64,000 bases of DNA from Penium margaritaceum (lineage: Eukaryota > Streptophyta > Zygnematophyceae > Desmidiales > Peniaceae). Positions 21,675-31,896 of the stretch are shown in pieces. The stretch lies in assembly GCA_023375785.1 (NCBI GenBank), contig SZWC01008623.1:38328-102327 (forward strand), read 5' to 3'. The translations under genes were made by a program, and so were the position numbers. The stretch's first letter is position 1, and each line of letters begins with the position of its first letter. A model generated the notes under the pieces. That model searched no databases and was not told where the DNA came from. It was given only the letters and a program-made list of their open reading frames with translations.

Positions 21675-23680
21675 CTGGCACAACTCTGGCACAAATCTGG
21701 CACAATCTGGCACAACTCTGGCACCACTCTGGCACAACTCTAGCACAAGTCTGGCACAACTCTGGAACAACCCTGGCACAACTCTGGCACAACTCTGGCA
21801 GAACTCTCACACAACTCTGGGATAACTTTGGCACAACTTTGGCAACACTCTGGCACAACTCTAGCACAACTCTGACACAACTCTGGCAAAACTCTGGAAA
21901 AACTCTAGCACAGTTTTGGCGAAACTATGCAAAACTCTGGCAAAACTCTCGCAAAACTCTGCAACAACTCTGGCACAGCTCGAGCACAACTGTGGCACAA
22001 CTCTGGCACAACTCTGGCAGAACTCTGGCACGACACTTGGACAACTCTGGCACAACTCTGGCACAATCCTGGCACAACTCTGGCACAACTCTTGCACAAC
22101 TCTGGCAGAACTCCAGCACAAATCTGGAACAACTCTTGCACAACTCTGGCACAGCTCTGGCACAAACATGGCACAACTCTGGCACAAATCTGGCAAAACT
22201 CTGGCACAACTCTGGCACAACTCTGGCAGAACTCCAGCACAAATCTGGAACAACTCTTGCACAACTCTGGCACAGCTCTGGCACAAACATGGCACAACTC
22301 TGGCACAAATCTGGCAAAACTCTGGCACAACTCTGGCACAACCATGGCACAACTCTGGCATATATCTGGCATTACTCTGGCACAACTTTGGCACAGCTCT
22401 GGCAGAACTCTGGCACAACTCTGGCACAACTCTGGCACAACTCTGGCACAACTCTGGCACAACTCTGGAACAACTCTGGCACAACTCTGGCACAACTCTG
22501 GCACAACTCTGGCACAACTCTGGCACAACTCTGGAACAACTTTGGTACAACTCTGGCACAACTCTGGCACAACTCTGCCACAAAACTGGCACAACTCTGG
22601 GATAACTTTGGCACAACTCTGGCACAACTCTGGCAGAACTCCGGTACTGATATGGCACACCTGTGGCAAAACTCTGCCACAACTTTGGCACAGCTCTAGC
22701 ACAACTGTGGCAGAACTCTGGCACAACTCTGGCACAACTCTGATACATTTCTGGCACAGCTCTGACACAATTCTGGCACAACTCTGACACAACTCTGGCA
22801 CAACTCTGGCACAACTTTGGCACAACTCTTGCACAACTCTGGCACAATCTGGCACAAGTCTGGCACAACTCCGGCACAACTCTAGCACAACTCGAACACA
22901 ACTGTGGCACAACTCTGGAACAACTGTTGCACAACTCTGGCACAACTCTGGCACAACTCTGGCACAACTCTGGCACAACTCTGGCACAGTTCTGGCATAT
23001 CTCTGGCACAATCTGGCAAAACTCTGGCAGCCAGCTGGCACAACTCTAGCACAAGTCTGGCACAACTCTGGAAGAACTCTGGCACAACTCTGGCATAACT
23101 CTGGCAGAACTCTGACAAAACTCTGGGATAACTTTGGCACAACTCTGGCACAACTCTGGCATAACTCTGGCAGAACTCTGACAAAACTCTGGGATAACTT
23201 TGGCACAACTCTGGCAACACTCTGGCACAACTCTAGCACAACTCTGGCACAACTCTGGAACAACTCTGGCACAACTCTGGAACAACTCTGTCACCATTCT
23301 GGAAAAACTCTGGCAAAACTCTAGCAAAACTCTGGAAAAAATATGGCAAAACTCTGGCAAAACTCTCGCAAAACTTTGCCACAACTCTGGCACAGCTCGA
23401 GAATAGCTGTGGCACAACTCTGGCACAACTCTGGCAGAACTCTGGCACGACTCTTGCACAACTCTGGCACAACTCTGGCACAACTCTGGAACAACTCTTG
23501 CACAACTCTGGCACAACCCTGGCACAACTCTGGCACAAATCTGGCACAACTCTGGCACAAATCTGGCAAACCTCTGGCACGAATCTGGCAGAACTATGGC
23601 ACAACTCTGGCACATCTCTGGCATAACTCTGGCACAACTTTGGCACAACTCTGGCATAACTCTGGCACAACTCTGGCACA

Positions 23681-24142
23681 GCTCTGGCATAACTCTGGCA
23701 CAACTCTGGCACAGCTCTGGCATAACTCTGGCACAACTCTGGCACAGCTCTGGCATAACTCTGGCACAACTCTGGCACAGCTCTGGCATAACTCTGGCAC
23801 AACTCTGGCACAGCTCTGGCATAACTCTGGCACAACTCTGGCACAGCTCTGGCATAACTCTGGCACAACTCTGGCACAGCTCTGGCATAACTCTGGCACA
23901 ACTCTGGCACAGCTCTGGCATAACTCTGGCACAACTCTGGCACAGCTCTGGCATAACTCTGGCACAACTCTGGCACAGCTCTGGCATAACTCTGGCACAA
24001 CTCTGGCACAGCTCTGGCATAACTCTGGCACAACTCTGGCACAGCTCTGGCATAACTCTGGCACAACTCTGGCACAGCTCTGGCATAACTCTGGCACAAC
24101 TCTGGCACAGCTCTGGCATAACTCTGGCACAACTCTGGCACA
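23681..24142 (+). repeat. 33-bp higher-order repeat, 14 copies (GCTCTGGCATAA variant)
   Basis: The marker GCTCTGGCAT recurs every 33 bases from 23681 to 24110 (13 intervals). The unit consists of CTCTGGCACAA, CTCTGGCACAG and CTCTGGCATAA 11-mers. Confidence 0.92.
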
Positions 24143-25807
24143 ACTCTGGCACAACTCTTGCACAACTCTGGCACAATCTGGCACAACTCTGGCAATACTC
24201 TGGCACATTCAAGCACAACTCTGGCACAACTCTGGCACAACTCTGGAACAACTCTGGCACACCTCTAGCACAACTATGGCACAACTCTGGCACAATTCTG
24301 GCACAACTCTGGCACAGATCTGGCATGACTCTGCCTCCACTCTGGCACAATTCTGGCACAACTCTGGCAAAACTCTGGCACAACTCGGGCACAACTCTGG
24401 CATATCTCTGGCACAACTCTGGCACAACTCGGGCACAACTCTGGCAAAACTCTGGCACAACTCTGGCACACCTCTGGCACTACTCCCGCACAACTCTGGC
24501 ACAACTCTGGAACAACTCTGGTACAACTCTGGGACAACTCTGGCACATCTCTGGCACAACTCTGGGACAACTCTGGGACAACATTAGCACAAATCTGGCA
24601 CAGCTCTGGCACAACTCTGGCACAACTCTGGCACAACTATGGCACAACTCAGGCACAAATCTGGCAAAACTCTGGCAAAACTCTGGCACAACTCTGGCAC
24701 AACTCTGGCACAACTCTGGAATGTCTCTGGCACCACTCTGGTACAACTCTGGCACAACTCTGGCACAACTCAGGCACAAATCTGGCAAAACTCTGGCAAA
24801 ACTCTGGCACAACTCTGGCACAACTCTGGCACAACTCTGGAATGTCTCTGGCACCACTCTGGTACAACTCTGGCACAACTTTGTCACAACTCTGGCACAA
24901 CTCTGGCACAACTCCGGCACAACTCTGACACAACTTTGTCAAAACTCTGGCAAAACTCTAGCATAACTCTGGCACAACTCTGACACAACTCTTGCACGAC
25001 GCTGGCACAAATCTTGCAGAAATCTGGCACAACTCTGGCACAACTGTGGCACATCTGTGGCACAACTCTGGTACAAATTGGGCACAACTCTGGCACAACT
25101 CTGGCACATCTCTGGAACAACTCTGGCACAACTTTCACACAACTCTGGCATATACTAGGCAAAACTCTGGCAAAACTCTGGAAAAACTCTGTCACAACCT
25201 CAGCACAACCCTGGCACAACTCTGGTACAACGCTGGCAAAACTCTGGCACAACTCTGACACAACTCTGGCATAACTCTGCCACAACTCTGGCACAACGCT
25301 GGCGCAATCTGGCACAACTCTGGCAGAAATCTGGCACAACTGTGGCACAATTCTGGCACAACTCTGGCACAACTCTAGCACAACTCTGGCACAACTGTGG
25401 CACAACTCTGGCACAAATCTGGCAGAACTCTGGCACAATCTGGCACAACTCTGGAACAACTCTGGCACAACTCTAGCACAACTCTGGCACAACTCTGGAA
25501 CAACTATGGAACAATTCTGGCACAACTCTGGCACAACTCTGTCACAATTCTGGCATAACTCTGGCAAAACGTTGGCACAACTTTGGCACAACTCTGGCAT
25601 AACTCTGGCACAACTTTGGCACAACTCTTGCATAAATATGGCTTAACTCTGGCACAAATCTTGTACAAATCTGGCAAAACTTGGGCAAAACCTTTGCAAA
25701 ACTCTAGCAAAACTCTGGCACAACTCTGGCACAACTGTGGCACAACTCTGGCACAACTTTGACAGAACTCTGGCACAACGCTGGCAGAATCTGGCACAAC
25801 TGTGGCA

Positions 25808-26532
25808 TGTTGGCTCTAGTGGGTGTGGAGGCACCCTCAAGGATGCCTAGCTCTCAGTGGTTCACGCTACCACTGTTTGGGCAGCCAATGGACACCAATG
25901 GTGAAGAGTGTGGAGCACAAAGATCACGGATGTGAGTTGGCAGAACACGTCGCATTCAGTAGAACTGAATTGAAACACGGTTTTGTTTGTTAACATAGTG
26001 AGATTACATCAGATCCTTATAGTCTGTGATCTAAGCTTTCCAACGCATCCAAGCACACCCAAAACGGAGCAGTAGAGCCCCTGCTACGGCCGTCGAAGTA
26101 ACCCTTGGTGGAGCCGCCCACCTGGCCTTGCACTCTATGCGACGGGAGGCGCTTCGACGATGACCCGTCGAAGCGCCTTTCTTCGCCCAGAAGTCAACAA
26201 GAAGTTCATCCTGGTCAAGGAGGTCCTTATGGTCACCTCATTCATGCCCCTGGTGCATTTGGAGGCCATTAGGAATGAACTCGGATCCCTGGCGGTGGAA
26301 TATCCCGCCACCCATGGCGGGTACCAGATTCCACCCACCCAACACCCGTTTTATGGGCTAGGCTAACTTTCTGAATACTCACTCAAATCGAGCGATTCAA
26401 AGCTCGATCCTGCATGGAAAAACCCAAGAAATACAAATCTAAAGTCAGATAAGGTGTTCGACTACTCCTCAGTGGTCGAACCAGGGGAGTACGATCAACG
26501 GCACTCATGGCAAGGGGCACACCACGTCAACA
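25808..26532 (-). repeat. Copia-C left LTR (3' LTR in element orientation)
   Basis: Plus-strand TG at 25808 and CA at 26531-26532, next to an ATCTCCCCATT polypyrimidine tract that is the PPT complement. It matches the right LTR along its length. In the first roughly 290 bases I count about 13 differences. A self-complementary segment around GCTTCGACGATGACCCGTCGAAGC (26150-26175) is present in both LTRs. Confidence 0.9.
26148..26178. promoter_or_regulatory. Hairpin in Copia-C LTR
   Basis: GGCGCTTCGACG ... CGTCGAAGCGCC forms a 12-bp perfect stem with a short loop (ATGACC). It is conserved in the right LTR (about 50505-50535). Possible transcript-end or transport structure; function unknown. 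Confidence 0.6.
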
Positions 26533-27805
26533 ATCTCCCCATTGCACCATAGCCTTGATGCCCTGTCCTTGGAACCTGTAGCATTTTGAACTTCACAGCG
26601 CAGACCAAGCTCCATGCAGCTTGTGTCGTGCCTGTCCTTGGGCTGTGCCTTGGTCATGGCATCGGCGAGCATGCGCTTAGTGCCACAATGCACAATAGCC
26701 GCATCTCCCTTCGCCACCAAGTCCCGCGCGTAGTGATGACGGATCTCGATGTGCTTGGTCCTCCTGTGCAGCACCGGGTTCTGGGTCAGACTGATGGCAC
26801 TCATGTTGTCCACATTGAGTATTTTCGGCTTCCTTTGCGGCACGTCGATCTCCTTTAGCAGCCGTCGCAGCCACACCGCTTCCTTTGCGGCTTCCGCGAG
26901 CGCGATGTACTCCGCTTCGGTGGTGGACAGCGCCACACAGTCCTGCTTCCTGCTTGCCCATGAAACTGCTGCACCACCAAGCACAAACACGTATCCCGAC
27001 GTTGATTTTCTGTCATCCACATCACCAGCCCAGTCGGCATCGGAGTAGCCAACCAACTCGAGGGAGTCATCACGCGCTCCACCTCCAAACACGAGCCGCG
27101 ACTGTTTTGTCGCCTTGAGATAGCGGAGGATCCGCTTCACCGCTTGCCAATGCAACGGCCCGGGGTCAGCAACGTAGCAGCTCACTTGGCCCTCCGCGAA
27201 GGCCAGGTCGGGCCGCGTTGCCACCATGGCGTACATGATGCTCCCCACCGCGGACTGGTATGGCACACCTGCCATCTCCTCCTTCTCCTCGTCCGTGCTT
27301 GGGTCCATGCTCGAGCTCAACTCACATGTGGTGGTCATGGGTATGCCGATGGGGTTGCACTCCTCCATGTTGTAGCGGCAGAGCACCTCTTGCACGTACT
27401 TTGCCTGCCCCATCTCCAGCGTGCGTGCTTTGCGGTCCCTCTTGATGGCGACGCCGAGGTAGTACTCGAGCTCGCCCATGTCGTTCATTTTGAACCGACC
27501 GCCCAGCTGCCGCTTCAGGTTCACCAATTCCTCCATGTCCGATGACACGAGGATGAGGTCATCCACGTAGAGGACCACAATCTGGTGCAACCCCGGCTGT
27601 TTTTGCACGTACACGCTGTGATCCGCCTCGCAGCGCTTGAAGCCGAGCTCGGCCATGAAGCCGTCCATTTTCAGGTACCACATGAGTGGCGCTTGCTTGA
27701 GCCCGTAGAGCGCCTTGCGAAGCCGGCACACCTTCCCCGGCGGTGCGTCCACCCCCTCCGGCACCTCCATGTAGACCTCCTTGTCCAGGTCGCCGTTGAG
27801 GAATG

Positions 27806-28078
27806 NNNNNNNNNNNNNNNNNNNNNNNNNNNNNNNNNNNNNNNNNNNNNNNNNNNNNNNNNNNNNNNNNNNNNNNNNNNNNNNNNNNNNNNNNNNNNNN
27901 NNNNNNNNNNNNNNNNNNNNNNNNNNNNNNNNNNNNNNNNNNNNNNNNNNNNNNNNNNNNNNNNNNNNNNNNNNNNNNNNNNNNNNNNNNNNNNNNNNNN
28001 NNNNNNNNNNNNNNNNNNNNNNNNNNNNNNNNNNNNNNNNNNNNNNNNNNNNNNNNNNNNNNNNNNNNNNNNNNNNNN
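27806..28078. other. Assembly gap (273 n)
   Basis: Run of n inside the RT region of Copia-C piece 1. Confidence 0.99.
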
Positions 28079-28318
28079 GCGCCCTCCGGCCTATCAATCA
28101 GCTGCCAAGTACCGTTCTCTTCGTGGGAGGCAAGCTCAGATTTTATGGCTCCCTCCCACTCAGCCCCATCCTTCTGCTGCAACGCCTCCTTGACGGTCTC
28201 GGGCTCCTCTTGCGTAAAGAACGTTCGAGCAAACCCAGTCCAGGTGCCCTGCGCGGCATCGTACCATTTTGCCGTCCTTCTTGTGCGTCCGCTTCTCCGG
28301 GGCTGCTGCTGTTGAGGC

Positions 28319-28364
28319 TGCTGCTGCTGCTGCCGCTGCTGCTGCTGCTGCTGCTGCTGCCCTC
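28319..28364 (-). repeat. CAG/CTG triplet run coding poly-Gln in Copia-C piece 1
   Basis: CTGCTG... on the plus strand, giving a Gln run on the coding minus strand between integrase and RT. The equivalent run in piece 2 (47622-47662) is purer and differs in length. Confidence 0.85.
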
Positions 28365-28630
28365 TCGCGATGCCACTTGCACCGCTGACCTGCTCCCCCT
28401 CTCTCGGGGACTGTGGAGATGCGGTCTCACTCCCAGCCTCCTCGTTCAGCTCCACTGCTGCTGGCGCTTTGGACTCATCGTCCGACTCGGCTGAATGCAA
28501 ATCAGCCGCTCCCCCATCCCCCGGATGGTTGTCGCCGGTTGGAGCCGCTTGGAAGTCACCCTCTTTTGCGTCCTCTGGCGTCTTCCCCTCGAGGAGTGGC
28601 AGCCACTCCCCACGCTCGGAGAGACCCGCG

Positions 28631-30054
28631 TGATGCCCCCAATTTTGTCGTGCAGTGCTCTCCTTCCGCGCTCCTTGGTTCCGCGCCGGGTCTGTTCCGC
28701 GTTCTTGTCGTTCCGTGGTTCCGCGGTGCACTTGTTCGCTTGCCTTTCGCTGTCTCTCCTGATCTTCCGCGGATGCCTTCCACCCTCAGGACCCCGCGCG
28801 TGGGTAGTGCTCCGCGGCTCACTCCTTGCCGGCATGAGAGTCTGCCACCTCGTAGCCTCTGACTCCTCTGCCCGCGGAACCCCGTTCCGTGGCCGTGCGC
28901 AAGGCCGCGATGTCGCCGGCAGCACTCTTCACCCTACCTTCGCGGACCGCAGGTCTGGACCTTTGCGCTGGGACCTCACCGATGAGTAACACTTCGCGGT
29001 CCGCTCCTTCCCACACGGGAGTCCACCACCTCGTGGCGTCAAACTCCTCCCTGTGGAACCCACGTTCCGCAGGCGTGTGCAAGCAAGGGACACCGCTGAC
29101 AACTTACTGCACTCGGACTTTTGGTTCTTCACGCCTTCAGTGACACAGTGTGCGGATCAGAATCCAAGAGCAATGGTGGGCAAGAGAGCGATGGGCTGGG
29201 AACAGAGATGAGAGTTGGTAAGACGTCTTTGATAAAGCTATCGTGCGGAGTTCATAGACTCTTCAGGAAGCAAGCGAGACTTATACTTGTACTACTGCTA
29301 TTGAGGCCCTTTTCTACTTGGGACTCCGCACGGCAGGTCTACACGCCATGGGTCTCATCCCTCTCACAACATTCTCCTTCTTCCTACTCAGACTCCACGC
29401 GGTACGGCTACGCACCGCGGGTCTCGTCCTTACCCACACACACACATACATTGCAAATCCACTACTGATTACTTTCTTCAACCGCGGCTCGTGTACACGG
29501 TTCTTCGTGTTCTTCCTTGAATCTTCGTCCTCCGCGATGTGTCCTCCTTGATCACCGCTGCCAACCCTGGGCGCTCATTGGCCGAGCTCCTGCCGCTCTC
29601 TTCCAGACGTCCGGTTTTGCCAGCGGATATCTTGCACGTCCGACGCTCCTGCTTCACTCCCACCTCTCCGCGGCTCGGCTCATGTTCTCTTTCCACCGCG
29701 GACTCTCATCCCTGCCTATCCTGCCTCTTTTTGCCTTCTCCGCGACCATCGCTTCAGATAACCGTGGAAAGCCGCCGTTGATTGTTTGTTTCCTGGCGGC
29801 AACTTTTCCCGCCTATCCTCCTCCTCCGCCACTGGGTTCCGCGCCACCCCACGCTCTACCGCAACCTCATTGCGGGAGCCAGCATTCCTTGCGCGTCCTC
29901 CGGTGCTTCGCGGCCTCCCCTTCATCCTTCTCCGCGGATTTGTGGTCGCGGCCACCTCTTCCGCGGACTTGTGGACCGCGGCGACTTCCTTCTGCGGATC
30001 CACCATCTTCCCAGCAGAGATGCGGTGGATCTCCGCCTGACACTGATGCCCCCA
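28631..30054 (-). repeat. Gypsy 3' LTR candidate
   Basis: Bounded on the left by the exact end of Copia-C homology (28630) and on the right by the PPT. Both ends carry the same 11 bases TGATGCCCCCA (28631-28641 and 30044-30054), so the minus-strand LTR begins TGGGGGCATCA and ends with the same string. Inside, a segment from CTCCTTGCCGGCA (28822) recurs diverged at 29004 (offset 182), and a short CA microsatellite lies near 29440. There is no second copy in the window, so the LTR call rests on position and ends only. Confidence 0.65.
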
Positions 30055-30068
30055 ACCCCCCTTTTTTT
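30055..30068 (-). promoter_or_regulatory. Gypsy polypurine tract
   Basis: On the minus strand AAAAAAAGGGGGGT leads directly into TGGGGGCATCA. It lies 22 bases beyond the stop of the finger region, which places that region inside the element. Confidence 0.8.
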
Positions 30069-30090
30069 AAGACTCTGCTCCAGATTCTTG

Positions 30091-31839
30091 TCAGCGCAAC
30101 AGGCGCGTAAACTTCCCTTGGGGGCCCGGCCGCTGCCGTTGTTGGCAAGGGCGGCAGTACGTCTCCACCTCCCCGCCCTCTCGTTGGTATCTTGCGGAGC
30201 ACTCCTGATGTACGTACAGCTGGCATCCTTCGCACCGGGCTCCTGCGGTGATGTCCTCCACGCCCAGTCTCTTTTTGCAGGTGGAGCAGTGTGGGATTCG
30301 TTCATACGTCCTGCAGCTGGTGCAGCGGTACACCATCTGCCCTTCTTCATTCCTTCCCACCTCTTTGGCACACTACGCGTGGGCCCATCCTCCGCAATGC
30401 TCACAGTGGCATGCCACCCCTATGACGATCCCCATGCATCCGTTTTCGCAGCAACGCAGCCCGGAATTTTCTGCCCCCCAATTCTCTTTTCTGGGCTGAG
30501 CGAGGCAGCGGTGACAGGTCCACACTCCTTCCTTACCCCTCTTGCCGCACCGCTGGTGGCACATCTTCAGGCACATGCCACATCCTTTCCCAAATTCCGC
30601 CATCTCTTCCCGGCAGGCAGCGCATGCAGGTTCTCGGTTCTCCGCGATGAAGCTGAGGTAGCAGTCCGTTTCAAGGAGCTCATTGCCCACACATTGGTGA
30701 CATTGGCCCTTCCAAGCGGAGCTGCCTGTCACCAGGCATTCGTGGTGTGCAGTCCTCGTGCAGACAGCACACTTTTCCCCATCCTGCACTGTCTTTAGGC
30801 ATGTGGGACATGCCGCGGATTGATGCCCTTCCTCTCTCGGTACCTCCTCTTCCTCCAATTCTTCCTCTTCTTCCTCCTCGTTCAATCGAGGTGCCTTGCG
30901 GACACCTCGTTGCTTCTCAATCTCCTCTCTGTACCTTCTGCACACCGCAGCCCCACTTCGCCCGCCACGCCCGTCACGAGGTGGCGCGAGGCAGCCAGTG
31001 CAGATTTTGCGGAGGCAGCCGCCACAATCCTTCACCGCCACTCTCCACCATTGGCCACATTGGGTACACTTCTTCTCTTCCAGTTCCTTCTGCCTTCTCT
31101 CTTCTGCCGCGACCCGTCCCTCCGCCTGCCACTGCCTCATCGTGGCTCCAGAAACCGTGCGCGGACCTTTCCTCCGTTCAGGGTGCCCCTCTTTTTCCTC
31201 CTCTTCTTCCTCCTCTTCCTCCTCTTCTGGGTCCCACCTTCCGCGGGATGGTGCTCCTCCAGCGCCGGGTCCCGCTCCTTCCTCCTCCCGCTCCTTTGCG
31301 GCTTCCTCCTCAGCTGCCTCCCTCAGGCACCGCAAGCAGGTGCGGTTTCACCCAATGCAGGTTTTGGAGGCTCCGCCGGCATACTGGTGTGCGGGATTTC
31401 CGCACACCCGGCAAACCACCTTTAGATGTGGCTCAGCAGGGAGATTCTCTCCGCACCATACGCACGGGCCCGTGTAGTTGGCCAGGGTCTTGGGGCTCAT
31501 CGGCACCCTAGTCTGCGGTGGTACTTTCTGGGATGACAGCTGGGCCACCCCCGCTGAGGTTTGCTCAGGCTGTCGCTCGGGCCTACCCAAAGGCTCCTCC
31601 CTCTACCTCCGTTCCTACTGCTCTCTCTGTTCCTGCCGCCTTTCCTCCCGCTACTCCAGCTGCTGCCCCCGCCGTGGCTGCTCTTGCCGTTGTTCCTTCC
31701 TCACCTCCTCCGCGGCCAGTTCGCGGACATCGGACTCTTCCTCCTCCACTTCCTCTGGTTCTTGGCTCCACTCCCGCTCCTGCTGCGACACCTGCTCTTC
31801 ACAGACGTCGAGCACCTCCTCCGCTCTCCATCCCCGCAA
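30091..31839 (-). pseudogene. Gypsy-encoded tandem PHD-finger (C4HC3) region
   Basis: The minus-strand pieces at 31651-31839, 31348-31590, 30373-31335 and 30091-30360 share one frame. They contain repeated C-x2-C ... C-x2-C-x4-H-x2-C ... C-x2-C patterns. Three fit the PHD spacing closely: one starting CPTC (about 30695-30815), one starting CAAC (about 30495-30625) and one starting CSTC (about 30150-30290). Others are partial: CVWC (about 31360-31462), CTQC with Cys at the His position (about 30980-31070), and CENGC (about 30375-30435). Glu-rich runs separate them. PHD fingers commonly read histone H3 tails. Its place between integrase and PPT is where chromoviruses carry a chromodomain. Broken, with about three interruptions. 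Confidence 0.7.
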
Positions 31840-31896
31840 GCCCTTCCGCTATCCCAGAGGCGGCAGGCGACCTCCCGTCCCGGGGATGTGCGTTTG

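Larger units (their letters stand above)
19566..25807 (+). repeat. 11-bp satellite array, unit CTCTGGCACAA (left block)
   Basis: About 6.2 kb of 11-mers CTCTGGCACAA with variants (CTCTAGCACAA, CTTTGGCACAA, CTCTGGCAAAA, CTCTGGAACAA, ATCTGGCACAA). It holds two homogeneous higher-order blocks (20883-21674 and 23681-24142) and local duplications at multiples of 11 bp: 121 bp at 22111/22232 and 24721/24842, and 66 bp at 23105/23171. Translation in all six frames gives long stop-free repeats (LWHNSGTTLAQ and CQSCARVVPEL types) that are not genes. Confidence 0.95.
26533..28630 (-). pseudogene. Copia-C piece 1: RT and RNase H end, broken
   Basis: Minus-strand RT/RNase H with LNGDLDKEVYMEVPEGV, the YVDD motif (about 27560-27571), YSDADWAGDVDDRKSTSGY, WASRKQDCVALSTTEAEY and RRTKHIEIRHHYARD. 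To its right are an acidic, Gln-rich linker coded by a CTG/CAG run (28319-28364) and the end of the integrase region. A 273-bp n gap lies at 27806-28078. Sequence similar to Copia-C piece 2 stops at 28630, where the Gypsy LTR starts. Confidence 0.87.

Noticed and set aside
20333-21867. Long minus-strand frames of 380-460 codons with regular Cys-rich repeats (CQSCARVVPEL)
   Set aside because: They lie on 11-bp satellite whose 33-bp periods keep several frames open on both strands at once; no start context, no domain, and composition set entirely by the repeat.
29517-30798. Plus-strand frames of about 200-340 codons rich in Ser, Pro and Leu
   Set aside because: They overlap the LTR candidate and the reverse strand of the PHD-finger region and show no domain of their own.
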